Assembly: GCF_901411515.1 (NCBI RefSeq)
Contig: NZ_CABDUX010000002.1
Coordinates: 682,001-746,000, forward strand
DNA length: 64,000 nucleotides
DNA from: Raoultibacter phocaeensis
Lineage (GTDB): Bacteria > Actinomycetota > Coriobacteriia > Coriobacteriales > Eggerthellaceae
Reading direction: 5' to 3'
Positions 41,745 to 49,753 of the stretch are shown in pieces. Position 1 is the first letter of the stretch. Every line of letters begins with the position of its first letter. The translations under genes were made by a program, and so were the position numbers. The notes under the pieces are model-generated. The model was not told the origin of the DNA. It saw only the letters and a list, made by a program, of their open reading frames with translations, and ran no database searches.

Positions 41745-43850
41745 TCAGTCGGCACGCGCGAGCCGCTTTGCGCCGAAGTAGGTGAGCAGGAAGTACGCGC
41801 CGTACACGACGAAGAACGCGGCGGCGCACATGACGGCCATCTGCCCGATATCGAGGTGACCGAATACGGCTACGACGTCGGTTACCACAACAAGCGCGCA
41901 CACCGAGTGCGCCACGGCGAGGACGAGTGGAAACGCGAAATAGATGGCGATCTGCACGAGTAGCGCCCGCTTGATCATGGCCTCAGGTGCGCCGAGCTTG
42001 CGCAGCAGCCCGTAGCGGCGCGCGTTGTCGCTCGCTTCCGAAAGCTGTTGGATGGCGAGGATGGCCGCGCATGCCATGACGAGCACGAATCCGATGTAGA
42101 TGGCGAGATAGGCGATGATGGTCGAGAGTCCCACGCTCTGGTCGTATACGGATGGGCGGGTGAGGGTCATCGAGATCGGCCATGTTTCTCCCACATCGGT
42201 CGCCTGGATGCCGTTTGCGATCCGCTCGAGCTCTGCTGCGGCTTCTTCGGAGGGGCACTGTATGTCGAGCAGCGAATAGCCGATCGCGGCGGTTTCGGGC
42301 ATGGCCTCGTCGGGTATCACGAGTGCGCCCGTATTCATGGGGAACGGCGTGGTTTCCAAGCAGTAGTCGCTGAACTGGGCCAGCGCAAGATCGGTGTCGC
42401 CGATTGCGAAAACGGGCTCGACTTCGACGAGGTCGCGGTAATAATCGGCGAGCAGACTGGAATCGGCGATGACGGCGCACGTGCCCGGCTTAAGCTCGAT
42501 CGCATCTCTTCCAGCGAGGGCGAGCGCATCGTTGACCTGCGAGAGGGCGACGAGGTAGATGGGGTATTTCTCGTATCCCTCGTTTACTGACGAGCCCGCG
42601 TACTCCTTCACCGTTTTGCCGAGTGCCCGGTCAAGATCGCCGATCGTGATGTTGTCATGCGTGTCGACCATGAAGTCCACTTGCACGGCGTTTTCCACCA
42701 GCACATCGAAATCGCCCAGACCGAGCGTTTCGGCGCTTTCGCGCAAGCCCTCCTCCATAGCATAGCCCTTGGATGCGGCGAATTCGCCGAATGCGCCGAT
42801 ATCTTCGGGGATGTAGCCGTCCTCGGAGGTGTAGGTGCCGAACAGCGAGCGCACCGTCGCGCTGTAGCCGGTGCTCTTATCTATTTGCGCGGTGAGCGTA
42901 TTGCAGATGCCGATGCCGCCGCAGACGCTCGTAATGGCTAAAAACAGCGTGATGCAGATGACCGACATGGAAAGAAACGTCGTATTCACCTTGCTGTTGA
43001 GCTGGCGCAGCGTGAACATGTTGAGCCCGCGCAGGTATACGGGGCGAACAAGCTGGATAAGGCGCAGAAGAAACCCCGAAAGCGAGTAGAAGAACAAAAC
43101 GGTGCCAACGCAGACGAGTACGGTTGCCGCTGCGAACTGAGGCGAGGGTTCGAGCAAGCCGTTATCGATGAGCAGCTTGTACGAGATGCCGATGACAATG
43201 CAGCTCACGACGAACAGGACGAGCGAAAGCGGAAGGCTCCGAAGCTTCATGACCTCGTTTTTGCTGTCGGCGTGGAGCAGGTCGATGAGTTTCGCCTTCA
43301 TGATGGTACGCGAGTTGGCGAGCGCGGCGATGAGGAATATGATCGCGAATACGGCGAGCGTCTTTGCCGCGGCGGCAACGGAGACGTCGAATACGAATCC
43401 GGGCACTTCGACGGCGAAGAGCGATGCCGTGAGATAGAGGAGCGCTTGCGAGAACGCGATGCCGAGCACGAGGCCGCCGGCAAGTGAAACGGCTCCCACG
43501 ATGAGCGTTTCGAGCGCGGTGATTTTGATGACGTCGGATTGCCGCATGCCGAGGCACAGGTACATGCCGAATTCCTTTTTGCGGCGCCTTATGAGGAATC
43601 GATCGGCGTATATGACGAGAAATGCGAGGATGACCACGATGAACACCGAAACCCCGTCGATGATCATACCCAGAAGCTCCATCATCTTGTTGGCGTTCCC
43701 TAAAAACGTGATCGCCTCTTGGTCGGTGATGGAGTTGAACGCGTAGAACACCGCCACGCCCAAGAGGATCGTAACGAAGTACACGCCGAAATCATGCAGG
43801 GATTTGCGAACGTTTCCGAAGGCGAGCTTAGCATGCATCTGCCTGATCAC
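41745..43850 (-). CDS. FtsX-type ABC transporter permease (BceB-like)
   Basis: 701 residues with about ten membrane segments. N-terminus [20 protein letters not shown] and DQEAITFLGNANKMMELLGM; two FtsX cores (YADRFLIRRRKKEFGMYLCL and AILAIQQLSEASDNARRYGL LRKLG); and a large extracellular domain between about residues 300 and 560. This matches the BceB/YxdM/VraG group that handles cell-wall-active peptides. It starts 23 bases inside the ATPase gene, so the two are coupled. A divergently transcribed two-component system lies upstream of the pair. Confidence 0.9.
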   Translation of the reverse strand: MIRQMHAKLAFGNVRKSLHDFGVYFVTILLGVAVFYAFNSITDQEAITFLGNANKMMELLGMIIDGVSVFIVVILAFLVIYADRFLIRRRKKEFGMYLCLGMRQSDVIKITALETLIVGAVSLAGGLVLGIAFSQALLYLTASLFAVEVPGFVFDVSVAAAAKTLAVFAIIFLIAALANSRTIMKAKLIDLLHADSKNEVMKLRSLPLSLVLFVVSCIVIGISYKLLIDNGLLEPSPQFAAATVLVCVGTVLFFYSLSGFLLRLIQLVRPVYLRGLNMFTLRQLNSKVNTTFLSMSVICITLFLAITSVCGGIGICNTLTAQIDKSTGYSATVRSLFGTYTSEDGYIPEDIGAFGEFAASKGYAMEEGLRESAETLGLGDFDVLVENAVQVDFMVDTHDNITIGDLDRALGKTVKEYAGSSVNEGYEKYPIYLVALSQVNDALALAGRDAIELKPGTCAVIADSSLLADYYRDLVEVEPVFAIGDTDLALAQFSDYCLETTPFPMNTGALVIPDEAMPETAAIGYSLLDIQCPSEEAAAELERIANGIQATDVGETWPISMTLTRPSVYDQSVGLSTIIAYLAIYIGFVLVMACAAILAIQQLSEASDNARRYGLLRKLGAPEAMIKRALLVQIAIYFAFPLVLAVAHSVCALVVVTDVVAVFGHLDIGQMAVMCAAAFFVVYGAYFLLTYFGAKRLARAD

Positions 43851-44610
43851 CTCCGAGCCGCGAGGTGATCGTGACGATGTCGTTGAAGAACGCCTTGCGG
43901 TCTTTGTCTCCGCGCTTGAGTTGGCCTGCGAGTGCGCCGTCTTTTATGAAGACGATGCGGTTTGAGTAGCTTGCCGTCACCGGGTCATGCGTTACCATGA
44001 GAAGCGTGGCCCCGAGGCCGTGTAACAGCTCGAACGTTTCGAGGAGCTGTGCAGCCGATTTGGAGTCGAGCGCCCCGGTCGGCTCGTCGGCAAGGATAAG
44101 GCTCGGATGGCCGACAGTCGCGCGTGCGGCGGCAACGCGCTGCTTCTGGCCGCCTGAAAGCTGGTAGGGGTACTTCGCGAGTGTATCTGAGATCGAAAGC
44201 TGTTCGGCAACGGTGCGCACCCTCGCTTCGATTTCCTTCGCGGGCGTCTTCTTTATGGTGAGGGCGAGCGCTATGTTTTCGAACGCCGTGAGCGTATCGA
44301 GGAGGTTCGCGTCTTGAAACACGAATCCGAGCTGGTCGCGCCGAAACGTCGAGAGCTGCTTGGAATCGAGTTTCGTCACGTCTTGGCCGCTGATCGAGAC
44401 GGTGCCCGAGGTGGGCGTATCGATGGTGGCGATACAGTTGAGCAGCGTGCTCTTCCCCGACCCCGACGGCCCCATGATGCCCACGAATTCGCCCGCTTCC
44501 ACCAGAAAGCTCACGCCTTCGAGCGCAAGTGTCGACGAGCCGTCGCGCTTCGCATTCGATCCGTATCGTTTTGTGAGGTTGCGCACCTCGAGGAGGCTTT
44601 GTTGTGCCAT
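43828..44610 (-). CDS. ABC transporter ATP-binding protein (BceA-like)
   Basis: 260 residues. Walker [13 protein letters not shown]-loop [10 protein letters not shown], signature [13 protein letters not shown], Walker [13 protein letters not shown] and H-loop [10 protein letters not shown]. MacB/LolD/BceA subgroup ([21 protein letters not shown] region). It drives the FtsX-type permease encoded next. First gene of the pair; start codon 44610 is preceded by AAAAGGAAG. The short region 44611-44778 must hold divergent promoters for this operon and the response regulator. Confidence 0.95.
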   Translation of the reverse strand: MAQQSLLEVRNLTKRYGSNAKRDGSSTLALEGVSFLVEAGEFVGIMGPSGSGKSTLLNCIATIDTPTSGTVSISGQDVTKLDSKQLSTFRRDQLGFVFQDANLLDTLTAFENIALALTIKKTPAKEIEARVRTVAEQLSISDTLAKYPYQLSGGQKQRVAAARATVGHPSLILADEPTGALDSKSAAQLLETFELLHGLGATLLMVTHDPVTASYSNRIVFIKDGALAGQLKRGDKDRKAFFNDIVTITSRLGGDQADAC

Positions 44611-44778
44611 GGGACTTCCTTTTCTCCGTCAGCGTCGAATGACGCGCTTCCTATCGCATCCAAGCCTACCGAGCGTGCTTTACGCTGCCCTTCGCGCTTC
44701 CTTACATCTTCCTTACTTCACCTGCAGAGGCTTTTTGGATCGGGCTTTGCGTGGTTTAATACGTTTGGAGGTGTGCCC

Positions 44779-45510
44779 GTGAATACCGAAGACTCATATC
44801 TTGCGCGCAAGCGCATCATGCTCGTCGACGACGAGCCCGGCCTTTTGCGCATGCTTGAGACGATTCTTTCCCAGGCGGGGTTCGGAAACGTCATCTCGTT
44901 CGGTAGTCCCCGCGAGGCGCTTTCGTACTGCGAGAGCGCGCGCGGTGTCGAAAACCCGGTGCACCTGTTCGTGCTCGACGTTATGATGCCCGGCATGGAC
45001 GGATTCACGCTTCTGTCGAACGTTCGTCGGATTGGCTGCTACGCGAAGACCCCCGCGATGTTCCTCACCGCGAAGGACGAGCCGCACGACCGGTTGTCGG
45101 GGCTGGGCCTCGGGGCGGACGACTATATACCCAAGCCGTTTTTGCCCCAAGAGCTCGTTTTGCGCATCAAGGCGGTGCTCAGGCGCTGCTATGCCGATGA
45201 GGATCCGATGCTCGATTTGGCCGCATGCAAGGTCGATCTTGCGAATGCCGAGGTGAAGCGTGCAGACGGGAGCACGATCACGCTGACGGCGAAAGAACAC
45301 GAGATACTGAGCGTGCTCGCGCGCAACGCGGGGCGCATCGTTACCATCGACGCTATCTGCGATGCGTGCTGGGGCACGACGTTCGGCTACGAGAACTCGC
45401 TCATGGCCCACATACGGCGTCTGCGCGAGAAGATCGAGGCTGATCCCTCTGCGCCTGAATCGCTGGTGACCGTCAAGGGGCTCGGCTACAAGCTCGTGGT
45501 GGGAGCGTGA
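44779..45510 (+). CDS. Two-component response regulator, OmpR/PhoB family
   Basis: 243 residues from GTG 44779, chosen for GGAGG seven bases upstream; the frame runs further 5' only through the divergent ATPase gene. Receiver domain with acidic pocket DDEP, phosphoacceptor Asp in FVLDVMMPGMDG, and Lys in IPKPFLPQEL. C-terminal winged-helix with TLTAKEHEILSVLARNAGRI and MAHIRRLREKIE. Pairs with the kinase that starts in its stop (GTGA overlap). It likely activates the divergent ABC exporter operon. Confidence 0.93.
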   Translation: MNTEDSYLARKRIMLVDDEPGLLRMLETILSQAGFGNVISFGSPREALSYCESARGVENPVHLFVLDVMMPGMDGFTLLSNVRRIGCYAKTPAMFLTAKDEPHDRLSGLGLGADDYIPKPFLPQELVLRIKAVLRRCYADEDPMLDLAACKVDLANAEVKRADGSTITLTAKEHEILSVLARNAGRIVTIDAICDACWGTTFGYENSLMAHIRRLREKIEADPSAPESLVTVKGLGYKLVVGA

Positions 45511-46910
45511 AGAGCTTTCCAAAATTCTTCACCAAGCAGTTGCTTGCGTTCGCTGCGTTGGCGTTCCTCATCGTGGTTGTCGATTTGGTGCTCTATATCG
45601 TCATTGCCCTGTACGAGTCCGATACAACGCTTTCGGAGCCGGCAACGATCGTCAGAACCGTTTCCGATGCGCTTTCGCCCGATGAGGATGGGACGGATTT
45701 TTTGTTCGAAGGGAGTGCGGCGGATATGCTCGACGGGGCAGGCGCATGGGCGCTGCTTATCGGGCCCGAAGGCGATCTTCTGTGGAAGTACAAGCCGCCC
45801 GACGAGGTCGTCAAACACTATTCGATCAACGATGTCGCCTTGTTCGCCCATTACGGGTACCTTGAGGATTACCCTGCGTTCGTCTGGTCGCGCGGCGACG
45901 GGTTGCTGGTGGTGGGCTTTCCCGAGACGAGCTATGCGATGTATGCGACGACGGGCTTTCCGCGCGAGGTGATCGGCCGCGTGCCGATGTACGTGCTTTT
46001 GATCCTTACGGCTGATCTGCTCATCTTCTTCGTGGCCTACCTCGTTTCGAGGCGACGTACGGTAAAGAGCATAGCCCCCTTGACCGAAGCGCTCGACGAT
46101 CTGGCAAAGGGCCAGGCGGTTTCTGTAAGTCTCGGCGGCGATATGAAAGAAGTGGGGGAGCGCATCAACGAGGCGTCGGAGATCATCAGGAAGAAGGACG
46201 ATGCGCGCAATAGCTGGATCAAGGGCATCTCGCATGACATCCGCACGCCGCTTTCGATGATAACCGGTTACGCCGATGGCATTGCGGGCAACGAGGCGGT
46301 ACCAGAGCGCGTGCGCGACGATGCGGCGATCATCCGCACGCAAGGCCTTCGGATCAAGGACCTCGTACTCGATTTGAACGCAGCCTCGCAGCTCGAATAC
46401 GACATGCAGCCGCTCAATGTGGAAGAGGTGCGCGTGGCAGGGCTCTTGCGCGAGATCATCGCGGACTATCTGAACGGCGGCGTGCCGGACGGCTACGAGC
46501 TCGATCTTGCGATCGACGCCTCGGCGCAGGATCTCGTGCTTGTGGGCGACCGACGCCTCGTGAAGCGTGCTGTGCAGAACCTCGTGCAAAACGCGATGGT
46601 GCACAACCCGGACGGCTGCACGATCGAGGTGGCGTTGCGTGCGCGCAAAGACAAGACGGCCGAGTACTGTTCCATCGTCGTTTCGGATACGGGGGCGGGC
46701 ATGCCGATGAGCGACATGATCCTTTTGCAAAGCAGGATCCTCCAGGCGGCGTCGGGCTCTTCCGACGAGCGTCCGCAGCAGGCGCAGCACGGGCTCGGCC
46801 TCGTGCTTGTCGAGAAGATCGTGCGTGCACACGGCGGCGTTATGCAGCTTGCGGGCGAGGGCGGAAAGGGCTTTACGGCGACGCTCTACCTGCCGATGCG
46901 CCACGCGTGA
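45507..46910 (+). CDS. Sensor histidine kinase
   Basis: 467 residues from GTG 45507. Two membrane spans (about 10-36 and 154-176) flank an extracytoplasmic domain of about 115 residues, then a HAMP-like linker (RRTVKSIAPLTEALDDLAKG), the H-box SHDIRTPLSMITGYADGI, and the ATPase N, G1 and G2 boxes (NLVQNAMVHNPDG, DTGAGMP, GLGLVLVEKIV). The extracytoplasmic domain is larger than in intramembrane-sensing BceS kinases, so it may bind its signal directly. A convergent-gene terminator follows at 46920. Confidence 0.93.
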   Translation: MKSFPKFFTKQLLAFAALAFLIVVVDLVLYIVIALYESDTTLSEPATIVRTVSDALSPDEDGTDFLFEGSAADMLDGAGAWALLIGPEGDLLWKYKPPDEVVKHYSINDVALFAHYGYLEDYPAFVWSRGDGLLVVGFPETSYAMYATTGFPREVIGRVPMYVLLILTADLLIFFVAYLVSRRRTVKSIAPLTEALDDLAKGQAVSVSLGGDMKEVGERINEASEIIRKKDDARNSWIKGISHDIRTPLSMITGYADGIAGNEAVPERVRDDAAIIRTQGLRIKDLVLDLNAASQLEYDMQPLNVEEVRVAGLLREIIADYLNGGVPDGYELDLAIDASAQDLVLVGDRRLVKRAVQNLVQNAMVHNPDGCTIEVALRARKDKTAEYCSIVVSDTGAGMPMSDMILLQSRILQAASGSSDERPQQAQHGLGLVLVEKIVRAHGGVMQLAGEGGKGFTATLYLPMRHA

Positions 46911-46919
46911 GCCCTGGAT

Positions 46920-46947
46920 ACGAGAGGGGCCCCGCAGGGCCCCTCGT
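46920..46947. terminator. Terminator between kinase and sstT
   Basis: ACGAGAGGGGCCC-CGCA-GGGCCCCTCGT, a long stem between convergent genes; the T-run is weak. Confidence 0.65.
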
Positions 46948-46974
46948 GCTTGCGTATGATGGATGCGCCGGCTT

Positions 46975-48240
46975 TTAGTCGAACGCTTTCGCTTCCTCGA
47001 CGGGATCGCTCTTTTCGATGAGGGCGCCTGCCTTGTACGAGCGCTTCTCTTTGTTCCAGGTGCGGTACTCGGCCGTTGCGGTGAACAGCACGTCCGACGA
47101 GGAGTTGAGTCCCGTCTCGCATGAATCCTGGATCACGCCGATGATGAAGCCGATGGCCACGACCTGCATGGCGATATCGTTGCCGATGCCGAACAGCGAA
47201 CAGGCGAGCGGGATGAGCAGAAGCGATCCGCCCGCTACGCCCGAGGCCCCGCACGCCGACACGGCGGAGAGCACGCAGAGGATCACGGCCGTCGGCAAAT
47301 CGACCGAGACGCCGACGGTGTTTGCAGCCGCCATGGTCATGACGGCGATGGTGACGGCGGCACCGGCCATGTTGATGGTTGCGCCGAGCGGGATGGACAC
47401 CGAGTAGTTATCCTTGTCGAGTCCGAGTTTGCGGCACAGCTCCATGTTGACGGGGATGTTGGCTGCCGAGCTGCGCGTGAAGAACGCGGTGATGCCGCTG
47501 TCTTTCAGGCAGCGCAGCACGAGCGGGAAGGGGTTCTTGCGGATGCTCAGAAACACGATGAGCGGGTTGGTGACAAGTGCGATGAAGATCATGCAGCCCA
47601 CGAGTACGAGCAGAAGCTGGCCGTACTCGGTAAATATCTCGAGCCCGCTTGTGGAAACCGACGTGTACACGAGGCCGAGGATGCCGAAGGGGGCGAAGCT
47701 GATAACCCAGCGCACCACCTGCGAAACGGCGTCGGATACGCTCGTGAACACGCTTTTCGTTCCATCGCTCGCCATGCGAAGCGCGATGCCGAGCACGGCT
47801 GCCCATGCGAGTATGCCGACGTAGTTCGCGTTCATGAGCGCGTTTACGGGGTTGTCGACCACGTTCATGATGACGGTGGTGAGCACTTCTCCGATGCCGC
47901 TCGGCGAAGCCTGCTCGACCGCATCGGTGAGCGTAAGCGTGAGCGGGAACAAAAAGCTTGCGGCAACCGCCACGAGTGCTGCGACGAGCGTGCTGATTAC
48001 GTACAGGACGATGACGGTCTTCATCGATCCGTCCGAGCGCGCGTTGGCGAGTGCGCTGATGACGAGGAAGAACACGAGGATGGGGGCGACGGCTTTCAGG
48101 GCCGATACGAACAGTGATCCGAGCAGCGTGACGAGCTCGATTCCGGGGAAGAACACCCCGAGCGCCGCGCCGATGATGAGACCGACGACGATGCGCTTGA
48201 TCAAGCTGATGTCGTTGTACTTTCTGAACAGTTCTTTCAC
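46975..48240 (-). CDS. sstT: Serine/threonine:Na+ symporter SstT
   Basis: 421 residues if started at GTG 48240 (AGGGG eight bases upstream), which gives the usual SstT beginning [20 protein letters not shown]; an ATG 39 bases further upstream is also in frame. Eight-helix, two-hairpin DAACS fold with SAAN-type hairpin ([17 protein letters not shown]), the Na+ site [14 protein letters not shown] and [15 protein letters not shown], and a late hairpin [19 protein letters not shown]. Takes up serine or threonine with Na+. Monocistronic. Confidence 0.93.
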   Translation of the reverse strand: MKELFRKYNDISLIKRIVVGLIIGAALGVFFPGIELVTLLGSLFVSALKAVAPILVFFLVISALANARSDGSMKTVIVLYVISTLVAALVAVAASFLFPLTLTLTDAVEQASPSGIGEVLTTVIMNVVDNPVNALMNANYVGILAWAAVLGIALRMASDGTKSVFTSVSDAVSQVVRWVISFAPFGILGLVYTSVSTSGLEIFTEYGQLLLVLVGCMIFIALVTNPLIVFLSIRKNPFPLVLRCLKDSGITAFFTRSSAANIPVNMELCRKLGLDKDNYSVSIPLGATINMAGAAVTIAVMTMAAANTVGVSVDLPTAVILCVLSAVSACGASGVAGGSLLLIPLACSLFGIGNDIAMQVVAIGFIIGVIQDSCETGLNSSSDVLFTATAEYRTWNKEKRSYKAGALIEKSDPVEEAKAFD

Positions 48241-48518
48241 GAGCGAAACCCCTATCTTTCCGAGGGCGGTGGCGCCCACGCTTTGATTGGCTTGCGCAGC
48301 CGAGCCGATTCGTCGGTTGCAACTCGACCATAATAGCAGAACGCTGGGAAAGGGAAGCTGCTAACCGGTAAAGCGATGCCGTGCGGTACCGTTGCGGAAG
48401 ACCCGCGCATCCCCGCAGAACCTGTAAGCATCGGAATGTTCTTTTGGGAAAGCGGCGTATGATTTGGTATCATGTCTTGATGCTGCGGGCGTTGGTTCTC
48501 GCGGCACTATGTCGATGT

Positions 48519-48603
48519 GCGGGCGTGGCGGAATTGGCAGACGCGCCAGATTTAGGTTCTGGTACCGAAAGGTGTGAAGGTTCAAGTCCTTTCGCCCGCA
48601 CCA
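48519..48603 (+). tRNA. tRNA-Leu (anticodon TAG)
   Basis: 85 bases with a long variable arm and encoded CCA. Acceptor GCGGGCG with CGCCCGC; the anticodon loop holds TAG in CCAGATTTAGGTTCTGG; T arm AGGTTCAAGTCCT. Confidence 0.95.
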
Positions 48604-48619
48604 TTTCAGTTTTCTCTTT

Positions 48620-49153
48620 TTATTTGTTTTCGACCATGTAGCAAACATGGGGTTTGAGCGGGTTGTTATCTGGTACTGCAGGATGATCGAAGTATTCGAA
48701 TACTTGCATCCCGATTTTCTTCATGACACCTTGGGAGGGTGTGTTTTCAATGGCAGTGAAGCTGTAGATCCTGTCGAAGGCAAGGTGTTTGAATCCATGT
48801 TCAAGACACGATCGCGCTCCTTCAGTTGCATAGCCTTTTCTCCAGTATTCCCTTTTTAGTCGCCATCCAATCTCTATGCAAGGACAGAAATCGGCATCAA
48901 AGTTTGCGTGATGGAATCCTACGAACCCAAGGAAGTCTTTGCTGTTCTTTTCTTCTACCGCATAGAGTCCGAACCCATATTCCACGAACTCTCTTTGAAT
49001 GATTTCGAAAAACGCAAGGGTTTGCGCTTCGGTTAAGGTTTCAGGGAAATAGCGCATGACGTGCTTGTCTGAATTCATCTCTGTGAAAGCTTCGAGATCA
49101 GGTTCTTTCCAATCTCGAAGGATAAGCCTACTGGTCTCTATATGTATGGCCAT
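48620..49153 (-). CDS. GNAT family N-acetyltransferase (RimJ/RimL type)
   Basis: 177 residues, AGGAAA before ATG 49153. RimJ/L pattern: HIETSRLILRDWKEPDLEAF, then DFLGFVGFHHANFD, EIGWRLKREYWRKGYATEGA (acetyl-CoA loop), and NTPSQGVMKKIGMQ. It would acetylate an amino group of a protein, metabolite or drug. It starts eight bases after the toxin gene stop and shares its low GC, so it appears to be the third gene of an antitoxin-toxin-GNAT operon. It differs from TacT-type toxin acetyltransferases, which have their own RHH antitoxin. Confidence 0.9.
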   Translation of the reverse strand: MAIHIETSRLILRDWKEPDLEAFTEMNSDKHVMRYFPETLTEAQTLAFFEIIQREFVEYGFGLYAVEEKNSKDFLGFVGFHHANFDADFCPCIEIGWRLKREYWRKGYATEGARSCLEHGFKHLAFDRIYSFTAIENTPSQGVMKKIGMQVFEYFDHPAVPDNNPLKPHVCYMVENK

Positions 49154-49161
49154 ATGCTTTC

Positions 49162-49428
49162 CTAGCGGTATACGTCTCGACGATGCCCCGTCTGCACTAT
49201 AAGAATAACAAGTTCCTCGTCCTTAATCTCGACTAACAAGCGGTAAGAACCCACCCTATATCGCCACCATTCATATTTATCTCCCGACAATGCTGTACCG
49301 ATAGAGCGGGGGTCGTCGCATCCTAGAAGGTTTTTCTCTATCCAGGCTATAAGAAGCTTACTCTGATTCGGATCAAGCTTTTTAAGCTGTTTCCTTGCTT
49401 TATCCGAGTATTCGATGCTCCAAGCCAT
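49162..49428 (-). CDS. RelE/ParE superfamily toxin
   Basis: 88 residues. SIEYSDKARKQLKKLDPNQS, then WWRYRVGSYRLLVEIKDEEL and VQTGHRRDVYR are the RelE fold signatures, with the C-terminal His-Arg-x-x-x-Tyr end typical of the RelE branch that cleaves mRNA on the ribosome. Its start overlaps the antitoxin stop (TGATG). Function as an mRNA interferase is from family knowledge. Confidence 0.9.
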   Translation of the reverse strand: MAWSIEYSDKARKQLKKLDPNQSKLLIAWIEKNLLGCDDPRSIGTALSGDKYEWWRYRVGSYRLLVEIKDEELVILIVQTGHRRDVYR

Positions 49429-49652
49429 CAGAATCCGAACTCTTGCTTAATTTCATCATGGGTGTAAGTCTTTGGATTAGCTCTGTGATCAGCTACCGCT
49501 TTTTCCATATCGCGAAGATCTATCTCGTCCTCAATCTTATCGAGAACGGTCTCGAGGATGAAACTAGACATGGTTTCGCCATGCATTTTTGCATACTCGG
49601 CAATAAGATTCTTTTGCTTTGCGTCTGCCCTCAAGGTGATAGTGGTATCCAT
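49428..49652 (-). CDS. RelB-like / DUF6290 antitoxin
   Basis: 74 residues from ATG 49652, with GGAGAT upstream; the frame extends to 49688 but that part runs into the operator. Ribbon-helix-helix N-terminus (TTITLRADAKQKNLIAEYAK, MHGETMSSFILETV) and an acidic, flexible C-terminal tail (YTHDEIKQEFGF) that would bind the toxin. It should repress its own promoter through the palindrome 18-48 bases upstream. Confidence 0.88.
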   Translation of the reverse strand: MDTTITLRADAKQKNLIAEYAKMHGETMSSFILETVLDKIEDEIDLRDMEKAVADHRANPKTYTHDEIKQEFGF

Positions 49653-49669
49653 GGCATCTCCAATCAAAT

Positions 49670-49700
49670 TGTTTATACAGTGTAACATACTGTGTAAACA
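49670..49700. promoter_or_regulatory. Operator palindrome of the toxin-antitoxin cassette
   Basis: TGTTTATACAGT-GTAACAT-ACTGTGTAAACA: 12-bp arms with one mismatch and a 7-base spacer, 18 bases upstream of the antitoxin start. Confidence 0.75.
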
Positions 49701-49753
49701 ATGTCATATATCCTTAACAGGGCCCACTGTACCTGGACCCTGCGTGCGAACGA

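Noticed and set aside
49717..49741. Possible terminator after the surface protein gene
   Set aside because: A GGGTCCA/TGGGCCC stem exists on the minus strand upstream of the toxin-antitoxin operator, but it has no T-run and a poor loop.
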